Assembly (NCBI GenBank): GCA_958510875.1
Contig: OY294068.1
Location: forward strand, 202,603,997 to 202,667,996
Direction of reading: 5' to 3'
DNA: 64,000 nucleotides
Source of the DNA: Endomychus coccineus
Lineage: Eukaryota > Arthropoda > Insecta > Coleoptera > Endomychidae
The stretch's first letter is position 1. Each line of letters begins with the position of its first letter. Positions 54,110-64,000 of this stretch are shown here, in pieces. Below the pieces are notes generated by a model, which was given only the letters and a program-made list of their open reading frames with translations, did not search any database and had not been told where the DNA came from. The translations under genes and the position numbers were made by a program.

Positions 54110-54715
54110 AAAATCAAAAGACGACAGAATTCTAACTAAATGGTATACCAAAACTACTTAGTCTACGAATTTCAATTCTGATATACCTAAAAAATATAAA
54201 AATTGTGTTATTATAAATCTAGTAAATAGATCTTTTAAGCTAAGTTCTCCCAAAGGAAACTTTAGTAAAGAATGGTTATATAACATATTTTTTTAATTCT
54301 ATAACCAAGGATACTATTAATGTTCTTTCGGAGAAATTCAGCAATACAGTAAAACCTTATGATCTTAATATATGCCATGAGAGTTTATTAAACCAGAAAA
54401 AGGTCTTCACAAAATTGAAAAGCAGCATACTTTCCAAAAGAATGACTCATTCAATATGTTCCATCCCTTGTACATATTGTGAGAAATTATACATTAACCA
54501 ATCTTCTCAACACATGAATAAAAGATTGATTGGACATAAATGTACAAAGAATTCATCCACTGCGCTTAATACACATATAAAGGACACAAACCATTAACAA
54601 CAGCAATACAAACATTTTGAATATTGAAAAGAATAATGATAAGCATTTGATGTTAGAGAGTATACAAATTAAGAAAAAAAATTGTGTAAATCTGATTCAA
54701 ACATAACCAAATTCA
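54110..54715 (+). pseudogene. Penelope-like element linker and GIY-YIG endonuclease remnant (PLE-4)
   Basis: Plus-strand translation gives a linker segment (TVKPYDLNICHESLLNQ, FTKLKSS) followed by the endonuclease: ICSIPCTYCEKLYINQSS, where GIY is degraded, the CX2C pair is present and YIG has become YIN, then RLIGHK and ALNTHIKDTNH. A frameshift near 54597 leads into NILNIEKNNDKHLMLESIQI and a KNCVNL end, typical of the domain's C-terminus. The RT is missing and the linker start has several stops. A dead, 5'-truncated copy. Confidence 0.85.
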
Positions 54716-55427
54716 GATATTTTGCATTATCACTTTCTCTATTTAATTTGAGGTCAAAAGATATGTATTATCTGACATCGTTACGTTTTCTGACAAATCT
54801 TTAAAACAAATCATTTTAGCGTCCAAATTTGTTTTTGATTATTTTACCTTGCTCCAAGTTTAGAGTACATTCAAAGTAGATAATCGAGAAGGAATTCTAG
54901 GCACATGAATTCTACATAAAATCTGTGAAATATAAGTACTCAAAATACTTGGATAATTAGATCCTGCCTGGATAATTTATGACTGTTTCGAGTTGATAAT
55001 GTTGTTTTCAAAAACTTCCGGTAGTGGAGTATTTGTGCCTTCATTCTCAGTTACAGTTGCCTTTTAAGAATTATTTCATAATCTTTATTTAGGAAGCTGC
55101 AAAATAGAAAATTTTCAAGGTACGTTCTTTCAATTTTTTTTTTGCGATTTTCGAAGTTTCGACATGTTGTGATGTTAAAGTAGGTAGCCAAGTAAGATTA
55201 TGAATTCAATACAACATCTAATTCCAGATCGGTAACAAGTATATCTTAGTTGGAAGAATTATTTTGATGAATTTGTTCGAAAAGCGATTGTTTAACACTT
55301 CCTTATATAATTTTATACAGTTTAAGAATTCTTTCTGCATCAAGGAGCACACATATTTCAGAATTTCTCAATCTATATATCAAGTGAATCAAACCGAATT
55401 GAAACATGATAACAATGATAAACTTTG
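54716..55427. other. Noncoding DNA after PLE-4
   Basis: May include the 3' tail of PLE-4 but no hammerhead core was found in it. Otherwise AT-rich and unassigned. Confidence 0.35.
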
Positions 55428-55545
55428 AAAGAGTTCACACTGTGGATAATCCACTATAACACTATAAATAGGAAATAATCACCCTTGTCCACTAAACTTT
55501 TTAGTGGATAAGGGTGATTATTTCTTATTTATAATGATTATTCAA
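55428..55545. mobile_element. Family-A tail palindrome without ribozyme
   Basis: Inverted copies of the family-A tail (AGTGGATAAGGGTGATTATT) meet at about 55498, again with tails outward. The hammerhead block is absent from both arms. It abuts the family-B foldback on its right. Confidence 0.65.
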
Positions 55546-55616
55546 TAGATAAGCAAATAATTATACATACAATTCTCGGGAAGCAGGTCACACCAACACA
55601 TATGCTTATTATTTTC

Positions 55617-55659
55617 GTCTTTACGTACGTTTCGGTCTCACGACCATCATCAGAAGACG
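55617..55659 (-). ncRNA. Hammerhead-ribozyme-like motif, family B, left arm
   Basis: Minus strand: CGTCTT (stem I), CTGATGA, T, GGTC-GTGA-GACC, GAAAC, GTAC, GTA, AAGACG (stem I, 6 bp). All core bases and both stems are intact. Compared with 37.7 kb, the outer stem I pair is C-G instead of A-T, so both strands differ and pairing is kept. Confidence 0.72.
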
Positions 55660-55893
55660 TATAACTGTATAAACGTGAATTCTTGAAACTAATTGTATCA
55701 CCACCAGGCGTCCTTATTGCACTGATCCAACCAAAAATGCCGAAGTGAACAGAAACCCGAACAATTTTATAATTTCGATTGTTCGTGTTTCTGTTCGTTT
55801 CAGCGACGTGGGCATTTTTGGTTGAAATTAGTGCGATGAGGACGCCTTGTGGTGATACTATTAGTTTTAAGAATTCACGTTTATACAGTTATA

Positions 55894-55937
55894 CGTCTTC
55901 TGATGATGGACGTGAGACCGAAACGTACGTAAAGACA
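55894..55937 (+). ncRNA. Hammerhead-ribozyme-like motif, family B, right arm
   Basis: Same layout as the left arm with intact CTGATGA and GAAAC, but stem II reads GGAC-GTGA-GACC (one T to A change makes a mismatch) and the outer stem I pair is lost. Probably weaker than the left copy. Confidence 0.65.
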
Positions 55938-55995
55938 AAAATAATAAGCATATGTGTTAGTGTGACCTATTTCCCGAAAATTTTATATATAATTC

Positions 55996-58059
55996 ATACC
56001 TGAGTCAAGAATCATTATTAAACAAATAATTGTTAAGTGATACTTTGGATTCGATACCAACGCCAGCTATGTCAAACATTAATAAAATTACAAGGTATGC
56101 GAATGAAATGTAGCAGATCTATAGGTGGAATCTGAGAGAGTAATGTACATCCAGACTTCCCCAGGGCAAGTTATTGGAAACACGATTACGGTCCTTTGAT
56201 GATACATTGACAACCGATACTCCGCTTTACGGTCCCACTAGTTAACAATACACTGCACTCAATTAGTATTATGCTGGTACAAATGAATTCATGCGTAATT
56301 TCTGAAATACCGATGTAACCGGTCCATAACTCACATCGTTACAGGAATACTTCTGGTTATCGCTACCAAATCAATAAATATTGATGAACACAGGATGGCA
56401 TGTTATCAACATTCGAGAAACCGTTAGAAATTAACGATGGCAAACGAATATCATTATCATTTGAATGTATTAATTTTTCTCCAACACTCTTTTAGAAAGC
56501 ACATATTCTAACATTAAAGATTATATTAGAACTTATATCATTCTGACTGTGTCAGAACATATATTCTATCACTAGATTGCGGCTAAGCTGTTTCTGAATG
56601 GTCGAAAGCAGTGATGAAATAAACATTCTGAAACAGTATGTTAGAATGATATTTTTATAATGAAATATTTTAATAATGAGTAATATTTTGTCAAATAAGA
56701 AATAAATTTTTTGTGAAATTTTAAAATCTTGCTGGGAAAAATATGGTCTACTAACACGTCTGGAATGCCATATTCCACAATCGCGAACCGTTGCTCTCGC
56801 CTACGGCTCGGGAATATAAGCATTCGCTCGTGTGAAATATGAGCCATTCCAAACATGTTTTAGAAATTGCCATTCTAGTGCTCTGATTCATAAATTATAA
56901 GCTTGGGAATGTATTGTTAGATAAGCAATAAGAAAATATGTTTATAGAAAATCACTAGTCTAGAGAATGAAGGAGAACACTGAGAAGGTTTGAAAGAAGT
57001 GTAACAAAGAATCGCTAGTGGTGAGAAATTCTGAAAAGGTAAATGGTTATCGTAATGCGCAGATAGCAGAATATATTTTGTATAGAAGAATATTCTTTAT
57101 CTGAAATCCGGATGTCTTCATTGCGGGAGCATATCTCCGGTGTTTGGCGCTTTATATTCGCTTTCGGTTAGTTTTATCGTTATAGTTTCCGATGCGTCTT
57201 TTGTCCGTCGCCACTGTTACGATCGTCTTCTTGCTAGTCTGTTTAGATCCACGTCTCTATACCGCGAATAGATCTATTTCCTTCCCTCGTTGTCTATGCT
57301 GTTATCGTTTATTTCAATTCTGAATAGTTAACTTTCTTAGATCCAAAAAAATAATTCATACTGAGATTAGTCTTATTACAGATTGAAAATGTTAAAAAAT
57401 ATCATCCAAAATCTAGATTTATCTACCATTTATTATAAAAAATTTATAATAAATCTACGGAAAATATCCGTTTTTCATACTTTGAACAGCAATATTGATT
57501 CACAAAACAAAAATGTATCTCAAATTATTCGTATTTTGATGATGATCAAGGATAAATCAATCAATCAAAATTCTTCCAAGGATTCAAAACGAATTTATAG
57601 TTTTATTACATACATGCTTTCAGCTCTCAATCAAGATTATATTAGTTATTGTTACCCAAGAGCTTCAGGTTGGATAGATCCAACTTAAACTATGTAATAA
57701 ATTGGATTTGGCTGTCGGGTAACACTAATATGATTAGTGTGCGCGCCGCTGGTTGCCTACCACTACTTCACTAAACTTGACTGCATAATTTTATGTTCAT
57801 GTTATGCACAATACATTGGAGACCGGAGAGTACACACTGATTTAAAGCAGGGAAGCATGCAGTTCTAACATTCTTAGTTAAGCCTCAACAACATCAAAGT
57901 TATACCGCTTCCAACCTAATTAATAGTTTCCTGAAAGGTTAGTTTTCCTCAGTGCTTTTTAATTTTAACTGAAAATTATATAAGTGCATTTAAAATGTAG
58001 GTAGTTTCATTAACCGTAAGATTCTCGTGATTCAGTTAGTCATCTGTAATAGAAACTTT
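55996..58059. other. Unique DNA with a short palindromic repeat
   Basis: An imperfect 90-bp inverted repeat lies at 56760-56850. A 101-codon plus frame at 57383-57688 is AT-rich and has no domain. No gene is called. Confidence 0.35.
56760..56850. repeat. Imperfect palindrome with GC-rich centre
   Basis: GGAATGCCATATTCC at the left and a GAAATATGAGCCATTCC edge at the right are inverse. The centre is GC-rich (CTCTCGCCTACGGCTCGGG). Likely a small dispersed repeat; family unknown. Confidence 0.45.
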
Positions 58060-58840
58060 TTACTTCCTTCACTATATGTAGTATATAGTGTAAGGAAAGT
58101 ATTGTAATCGACCCAAAAAAAAGTGTGTGTTTGTTTAGCCTACAGAAGTGTCCGAAATTATCATTTTGAGATTCAAGTGACATCATCGATGTGACGTCAC
58201 AATCTATTTTATGTCTTTATTCTGTGATACATTTTGATACTTCATGTGACAGCAAATGTCAGTATAAAACAAGGTTATATCATGGTGTAAATAATTGTCA
58301 ACCCGACAGCAGATGTCAATATGGAACATAGAATTGTGAAATAACATCTTTCATGAGCGGTTTCTAAATCATTCTTAGTGAGACATCGAAGCTGCGCGCA
58401 TGGCAAATCTTCAGAGTGTTGAGACACTGTTGATATACCGAATTCAATGTTCAACCTGCATCGTAGGACATGACCGAGGCGGCAAAGGCACCACTAACAT
58501 TATTTACTTCCTTTACTTGCCGACAGCGGCGTAGATTCGAAACTACCAGCGGCAAGGTGCTCGCAGTGAGCAGGTTGTTTTGACGGGTCAGTTTTCAAAA
58601 TTTTTTCATAGTTTGTTGTAATTGATTGATGTTCCTGCTTCATGTATGCCCATATATCATTATTCATTCGATACAGTTTACTTGAAAAGGAAGCATCAGC
58701 TTCCTCAGCGATGTCGCGAGGGTATCTCTAGATCCCTATTATTTTCTGTTCCTACAATCATCTACATTCGACTCGCATAAGTGACCGAAAGCTATTCTGC
58801 TAACAAAAGTGAGGGAAGTAACTTGATAAATTGATCACAG
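58060..58840. mobile_element. Short nonautonomous element, copy 2
   Basis: ACTTCCTTCACT at the left and AGTGAGGGAAGT at the right are near-inverse ends. Internal blocks match 24.1-24.6 kb. This copy is longer and has a more GC-rich interior (58380-58600) that copy 1 lacks. The left end also holds a small TATAGTG hairpin. No coding capacity, superfamily unknown. Confidence 0.6.
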
Positions 58841-59173
58841 CTTTTTCTAAGGTTGTTGTTATCGAAAAACTTCTGACACGTATTCCATAATCATGATAAT
58901 TAATGACGTGATACTCAGAAAAGGTAATAATTCAACTCGAGTGAATACTTTCATCTCAACAATCAAATACTTACTGTGGAAGCAATTTTGAAAGCAACAA
59001 AAATCCGTTCCCCATATATTCCTGATGATGTATTTTCCGAAAATCTTACGTCTCTCTATAGTGGATTTATTAGTGTTTTCCACTATATTTAATTTCAGAT
59101 TTTCCTGCACCTGATTCTGTACAAATATTACTGAATGTGAAACAATCACCATTATACCCTAAAAATACTATTA

Positions 59174-59640
59174 GGTACTGAGGATATTCAGCTACTAAGT
59201 AACCATCATCAGAGTACACTGAATATGAAATCAGAATGTGCCTTTTTGAATGATATTTGGGATTAATAATGCGAATAAGGGATTACCCTCAGCTGGAGAT
59301 AAATCGGAATTTAATAAATTACTCTTTCGTTCAGACATTTCCACCTCTTCTAAATTACCTGAATATTTTTTCGTATTGTGTTTTAAAGATGATGTTCGGC
59401 TAACGCTGATTTTTCACTATTATTTTTCTTTATATGGGCAACATATTCTTCATACCGAGTTGAAATGTTCCTTCTAGTTGGACCCACATAGCATTCTGAA
59501 CACGACTCGATTTTGTAAAACCCGTATTTGTCAAAGTCGAAAACTTTATCGAAGGTGTTGCCTGAACGGTTTTTTAGCTTGTTCTTACATCTATAAACTG
59601 ATTTTATCGCAAATTTGGAAAACAAAATATGGAATTTACT
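59174..59640 (-). pseudogene. Penelope-like element GIY-YIG endonuclease and 3' end (PLE-3)
   Basis: Minus strand 59625-59383: FDKYGFYKIESCSECYVGPT shows the GIY-YIG motif as GFY and YVG, with the family's C-rich segment. Next are RRNISTRYEEYVAHIKKNN and SALAEHH, where the conserved Arg, Glu and His of the domain are visible. After the frame ends, about 160 bp of 3' sequence leads to a family-A hammerhead at 59175-59217. This gives the order endonuclease, 3' sequence, ribozyme. The RT is absent. Confidence 0.87.
59175..59217 (-). ncRNA. Hammerhead-like motif, family A (PLE-3 3' end)
   Basis: Minus strand: GTACT, CTGATGA, T, GGTTAC-TTA-GTAGCT (stem II, two wobble pairs), GAAT (for GAAA), ATCCTC, AGTAC. 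Stem I has 5 bp (GTACT/AGTAC). One core A is changed to T, which probably reduces or abolishes activity. It defines the link between family A and PLE coding sequence. Confidence 0.65.
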
Positions 59641-59992
59641 TATTACTGTAGTATGATAAGTGAGAACTTTTGAATTCTATTGAACTATTTAACAGAAGTG
59701 GCTCTAATTTGGTAAATTGGTCGCGTTCAAATTCCCGTTTTTGTTTAGAAATTAAATTGTTGATCAAAGATTTGTCGAAACCATTGTCCAACCCAATTTG
59801 TTGAAGTATTGGTCTTGGTCTTCCAAGATAAAGCTATTAATCGTAACAAATGCAAGATAATTCTTGGAGATTCCAATAAATCATATGAAAAAACATCCAA
59901 TAATTTCAATAATATCTGTTAATCATCAAAAAAAATACATGCAGTCACCGAGCACTGCTGACAGAAGTGAAAACTGACATTATCAAGTAACC

Positions 59993-60240
59993 AATTTATT
60001 TTGGGAATTTCATCCAAACTCGTATGATTTCACCAGTATCATCTCTTTCTACATGACACAATTTTCCGATAGTGCCATTGGACAATCCATCCCCAACATC
60101 TATGTTATTAGTTATCATGTATGGTCGGTTAAGAACTAAAATTAACTCGTATGGTAATCCACCCGTATCATCGGTTCTCATTTTATGCAACATCTGTATA
60201 TAACACAACGTCATCAATGTGTAGTACACATGCAAAAGTT
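59993..60240 (-). pseudogene. Helentron PIF1-like helicase fragment
   Basis: The minus strand encodes GGLPYELILVLNRPYMITNN, then IDVGDGLSNGTIGKLCHVER and IRVWMKFP. This is the segment of PIF1-family helicases between the Walker B region and the last motifs, in the form seen in Helitron-2/Helentron proteins (PYMI-TNIDV-DGL-NG). About 80 residues remain in one open frame. Neither end continues into the rest of the protein. It may come from the same family as the endonuclease at 41.2-42.0 kb, but it is a separate fragment. Confidence 0.82.
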
Positions 60241-60689
60241 CTCACTTATACACTCACTATGGTTATATTCTTATGACAAGAATTATATTAACAATATTTA
60301 AAACATTGCACGTAGATACGATACTAAGTACACAATGTACAATTAATAAATTCAATAAAAATATAATTTTCGTCTGCACGAGGACCGAGGATTCAGTAAA
60401 TGAATAACGTCGAGTATCCGACTCAAATATGCACAGGTGTGTAAGCGTATAGAGAGACTGCCTGACGCCTGACCCGAGTAGTTGCGCTGGCGGCAGTATA
60501 CATAATACCTAATATATATAGCTACAGCGTGACTGCTCGTGACGGACTCATGGTTTTAACCCCCATCTGAAATAGCTCAACGCGCCTAAAGAAGTTTTCA
60601 CTTCGAAAACTGCTAAGTAGGTTATGTGTAAAGAGGTAAATACCTTGTTGAATAGTAGTCGATGTGAACAAATTTCAGGAACCCTTTAT
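60241..60689. other. Unique DNA
   Basis: A slightly GC-richer patch at 60370-60620 has no recognisable feature. Confidence 0.35.
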
Positions 60690-61380
60690 CTAAATGCGTT
60701 AAATTAGTGAATCAATCGTTAAAATCATGTACTGTTGTCATCTCCGATAATTTGAAATACAAACTTAGACTTTCGAATCTTAATCTTCCAAACCTGTATT
60801 ACTTACTTAAGATTCATAAACCAGGTAATACCATGAGACCAATCATTTTCAACATTAATTGTCCCACCTATAACATATCAAAATAATTAATTAAGAGCCT
60901 CACCAAGTTTGTCTGTGAAAAATTCTTTGAACTGATTGTGAAATTTGAAGATTTCAAACTCGATCCCCGTGATACTCTCGTTTTGTTCGATGTTGTTTCA
61001 CTATTTACAAACATCTCAATCCCTGAGTCGATGAACGTGGCTTTCGAATATTAATATACCCGATAAAACTGCACAGGATACTTGATCCTTACATCTTTAT
61101 GTATGGAGCAAAATTACACTTTCAACAAAAACTGCTATAAAAAAAGTAGCGGATGTGCAATGGGCAATCTACACTCTTTATTTTTGGCCCATATTCGTCT
61201 GAGCGGAATTGAGATCTCTTTAAAATCAAAATTAAATCAATTCCCAAAAGTTTGGTACAGATATGTCGATGCTATTTTCGCTATTATAAGTGAAGATTTT
61301 GATTTTCATGGTAGTCACTTGGCATTCTACATATATAGAAAACTGACTCAAACAAATGCGTACTCCTTATTGTGATTTCA
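60690..61380 (+). pseudogene. Penelope-like element RT remnant (PLE-2)
   Basis: Plus-strand frames show LYYLLKIHKPGNTMRPIIF and CPTYN (RT motifs 1-2), DTLVLFDVVSLFTNISIPES (family V-FDV-SLFTNIP), NKNCYKKSSGCAMGN (the K-T-G-AMG motif), and VWYRYVDAIFAI, in which the catalytic YVDD has lost its second Asp. The end (KLTQTNAYSLL) is typical of the region just after the palm. At least two stops and one frameshift break it. Linker and endonuclease are missing: 61380 runs almost directly into a family-A ribozyme and tail. Confidence 0.87.
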
Positions 61381-61388
61381 AATTTATT

Positions 61389-61530
61389 TTACTTTGATGA
61401 TGGCTACTTGGTATTGGAAGGTCCTCAGTATTTTAACAGTATATTTAGTAGAAAAGGACGACTATTTCTTATGTGTACTGTTATAGTGACATATCCACAA
61501 TGTGAACTTTTTTAAATGATTTTTACTGAA
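61389..61530 (+). ncRNA. Decayed hammerhead-like motif and tail, family A (PLE-2 3' end)
   Basis: TACTTTGATGATGGCTAC, then TTG, GTATTGGAAGGTCCTC and AGTA. One core base (C of CTGATGA to T) and the GAAA region are altered, while the stem III palindrome AGGTCCT and a partial stem I are kept. The A tail with TATCCACAATGTGAAC follows. It lies a few bases after the RT remnant, so the 3' part of the element was internally deleted. Confidence 0.6.
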
Positions 61531-61624
61531 TGTATCAAAGTTGACTAATTCTATTGATCACGTTTGAGAACATCCGTCTAAATGTAAGACAAGAATCAAT
61601 TAGAAAGCCTGTAAGGTAATTTAG

Positions 61625-61860
61625 GCTCACACTAATCTGTTCAAGAGATTAGACGTGTCCGAAGTTCAAACAGCAACGGCTGCGGGAGATGGAGGGCTGT
61701 GGGACAGTGTGGATTTATAACAGAGTTACAGTAACTGCCCCCCAGACGCTACCTGGCTATCCTACCGGTCACCAGAGCGTCGGGCAAGAGAACTTGATTC
61801 ATGCCTGGATCTGCCCCTAATGGAATGCTTACGCTACGGTCAGCGATTGTCCAACTAAAA
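61625..61860. other. GC-richer unique island (candidate regulatory)
   Basis: Clearly more GC-rich than its surroundings (segments such as TGCCCCCCAGACGCTACC) with no ORF, hairpin or transposon motif. Candidate conserved noncoding element. Confidence 0.25.
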
Positions 61861-62166
61861 ACACACCAGATAAATCTAAAGAAAGGACGCAAGCCATGAT
61901 ATATGACTGTATAGAAAAAAAGAGTAAGAGAAAGAGAGAAAATCCATCAGTCGTACTTTGTCGGAGGAAAACGGGTTTTCCCTAAATAAACTCATCTATG
62001 AATCAATTCATATGAGGAATATAATATATCAGCAGTTCATCAACTCCACTTAAATGATATTTTGAATTAAGGGGTATATCACGAATATTATTACCTACAT
62101 ATTTTAATGATTAGATGTAAGAACAATTATTTTATTTGTATACCACTTTTAATAGTAACATGAAAA

Positions 62167-62203
62167 CGTAACTATAGTCACAACACCGAAGTGACATTAT
62201 CAA
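62167..62203 (-). ncRNA. Hammerhead-like motif, family E, left arm (degenerate)
   Basis: Minus strand: TGATAATG, TCAC-TTCG-GTG hairpin, TTGTGACTATAGTTACG. It has the layout core, stem II with a TTCG loop, GAAAC-like, palindrome ACTATAGT. The core and GAAAC are altered. Confidence 0.35.
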
Positions 62204-62221
62204 ACTACAAAATTATATAAT

Positions 62222-62261
62222 TACTGACAATGGCTCTTCGGTATTGAAACTATAGTTACGT
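62222..62261 (+). ncRNA. Hammerhead-like motif, family E, right arm (degenerate)
   Basis: CTGACAA, TGGCTC-TTCG-GTATT, GAAAC, then ACTATAGT palindrome. Closest of the E copies to a hammerhead core (CTGA and GAAAC intact), but the conserved G of CTGANGA is A and stem II is imperfect. No convincing stem I. Called by analogy with families A-C. Confidence 0.38.
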
Positions 62262-62367
62262 TTTCATGTTATTACTACAAGTGGTATAAAAACAAAGTAA
62301 TTGTTGTTTCATTCAATTATAATGATAAATTACCATGGGGTAATCCCTTCTACCATCGATTACATGT

Positions 62368-63699
62368 TTAAAAAAAAAATATTTGAAATCGTGAGAAATC
62401 GGATAGAAAATCAAATACTATTTTGTCGTTTCTGTGTCAGCTAGTAAATTGTCGGTACTGAGTAATCATGAATTATCGAGGATAATGTGGGTGTCAAAAT
62501 TCACATTCTCGAGTGCAGATATAACTACATTGTCTATTTATGGTCGTGTTTGTCTTGGTCTGGCGCTCTTCCAACAGCCTGAATCGTAACGCCACAGATA
62601 ACACGACCTAAAAAACTCAGACGAGAATTGCCTATACTTTTAAAATTACCCATTGTGGCTCACTCATTCACCTCCCCAATTCAAACTATTCGAGATAACT
62701 TTCATAGTACTCAGGATAACAAAAATCATGCCCACCAAAGCGCATATTATTGTACAGACGTAGCCAGCATACAATTTTCCATATAGTCTCACTCCTATTT
62801 TTCATTTGAAATGTTTTTAATTTCAAAAGTATCCATCAACATAAATAAAACAATGTCAATAGGTATTAATTGTTAAATATTGATACTCATACATTCAATA
62901 GATCGCTACTACACAGTCGAATGCGGTATATTTACCAATGATTGTAATTTAGGTATACGCTTGTCATATGTCGTGAATATTTCAACTGTTAATTAAGTCA
63001 AGTCGTATGTCTAAGTTTCCCGAAGTTGGCTTTCAACTATTTTGATTCACCGCCTCTATTTCTAAGATACACAATTCAGTCTCTGCATGGGTAAGATTTA
63101 CAAATTAGGGGAATTATGTGTAATTCATGTATTAAGTTGGTAACGTGGTACTTGGCCATATCTTGCTAACCACTTTCAAACTAACTGCATATTTTATCAC
63201 ATTTCAGCCAGCAACTGCAAACCAAACTTAAACATTTACACAATTTTCACATCTGCTCCCATTAATTATACAAGCTGTGATTTTGATTCTATTCCTCAAG
63301 ACATTTTTGAACAACAATTCGGGACGTTCTCTCACTGCTCGAGGTTTTTCAGTTAACTTAATTGTCATGTAATCCTAGTTGGCTATGGTTGAGTATTCTA
63401 TTGCCTTTTATTAGATCTTTAGTTACTACTACTATTCATTGCTTGAATTGTATGCCTGCTGTAAAAAAATATTGACTCAATATTGTTATTAATCCTTTCT
63501 AAGACTTAGCTTTGAATGTTTGGAAGAGATAGATGAACAATTAAAAACTACAATGGTTTTCCAGTGTTTCAATCGTTTATTAAATAACAGGAATCAAACC
63601 ATATGTAATTTAATAACAAAAACGTTTTGAACATCCGGTATCGGCTTATTATAATTAGTAAAAAACGATTAGTCAGCCTAATAACGCCCAATCAATTTA
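62368..63699. other. Unique DNA
   Basis: No recognisable gene, RNA or transposon. Confidence 0.4.
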
Positions 63700-64000
63700 A
63701 AAAAAACCGTCATATTTAAACAGTTTCATATTTATCCTATAAATGCATAATGATGCAAATAACAAATAAATATTTGTCCGCATATAATTGCATAAATACA
63801 TAGATCACAGTAATTACCCAATTAATTATTGTTAATATGGATGGTAAATAGCAAATTACAACAAATCCAATTCGGTCACTAATGAGTTTAAAGCAAACAC
63901 TCCGTCTATACCTTCAATTAGACCAGCTGAATAACGAAAGCTCTCTAATTGTATGTAATCAATTCATTTGTACAATGCACATTTAGATCACCGTTTTGAT
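63700..64000. other. Unique island with homeodomain/octamer-like sites (candidate enhancer)
   Basis: Contains ATGCAAAT (octamer-type), several TAATT and ATTAATTATT-type sites and TTTATGAC-like blocks within unique sequence. Typical of developmental enhancers in insects but not specific. The window ends here. Confidence 0.25.

Larger units (their letters stand above)
55561..55995. mobile_element. Family-B foldback with two opposed ribozyme motifs
   Basis: Inverted arms of about 200 bp each (55563-55763 and 55774-55993) match with scattered differences, leaving about a 10-bp loop. Each arm has about 100 bp of sequence upstream of the hammerhead that the 37.7 kb palindrome lacks, then the motif, then the family-B tail to the outside. 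It has no coding capacity. Arms differ at several sites, so it is older than the 30.6 kb element. No target duplication was identified. Confidence 0.8.
62109..62367. mobile_element. Family-E palindrome
   Basis: Inverted arms at about 62122-62203 and 62224-62305 share ATGAAAACGTAACTATAGT. The right side continues about 50 bp further (TTCATTCAATTATAATGAT), as does the PLE-1 3' end at 3.24-3.3 kb, so this is the terminal region of the PLE-1 family. GATTAGATGT (62109-62118) and GATTACATGT (62358-62367) differ at one base and may be a decayed target duplication. Confidence 0.65.

Overview
The window looks like an AT-rich arthropod nuclear genome, most likely an insect and possibly a hemipteran. 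The evidence is the long dinucleotide repeats, the mix of transposon relics (Penelope-like elements, non-LTR retrotransposons, a Helentron, short foldback elements) and the absence of dense open reading frames. I find no intact host protein-coding gene. It reads as a gene desert or a very large intron, made of old transposable elements scattered through unique AT-rich DNA, with some more GC-rich unique islands that could be regulatory.

Layout. 0-8 kb: a TA-repeat palindrome, a Penelope-like element (PLE) with reverse transcriptase (RT) and linker on the minus strand (3.3-4.6 kb), and a 0.9 kb foldback element (6.1-7.0 kb). 8-19 kb: mostly unique DNA with one non-LTR (LINE) 3' fragment (17.8 kb). 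19-22 kb: a decayed PLE endonuclease, then an uninterrupted GT tract of about 1.85 kb. 23-39 kb: several LINE fragments, including two copies of an RNase H-bearing LINE in opposite orientation (27 and 38 kb), a LINE RT fragment (32-33 kb), and palindromes at 29.7, 30.6 and 37.7 kb. 40-44 kb: the C-terminal endonuclease of a Helentron-type Helitron and candidate terminal hairpins. 45-52 kb: unique DNA plus a palindrome at 51.2 kb. 52-62 kb: PLE endonucleases at 54.5 and 59.5 kb, a PLE RT at 61 kb, a PIF1 helicase fragment of a Helentron at 60.1 kb, a ribozyme-bearing foldback at 55.6 kb, a short nonautonomous element at 58 kb and a palindrome at 62.2 kb.

The most interesting system is a dense set of hammerhead-ribozyme-like motifs (core CTGANGA, stem II hairpin, GAAA, very short stem III). 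I recognise at least three clear sequence families (called A, B and C here) and two weaker ones (D, E). Some lie directly 3' of PLE coding remnants, as expected for ribozymes in PLE terminal repeats. Six sites are near-perfect palindromes in which the ORF-side of the terminal unit lies at the centre and the 3' tails point outward. Five retain one or two motifs and one retains tails only. At least two of these palindromes are bracketed by exact 12- and 13-bp direct repeats that look like target-site duplications, so they were probably inserted as units. This suggests a class of short, ORF-less, foldback ribozyme elements derived from PLEs.

All protein-level assignments come from reading translated motifs by eye. 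No database search was run, and ribozyme activity is inferred from secondary structure only.
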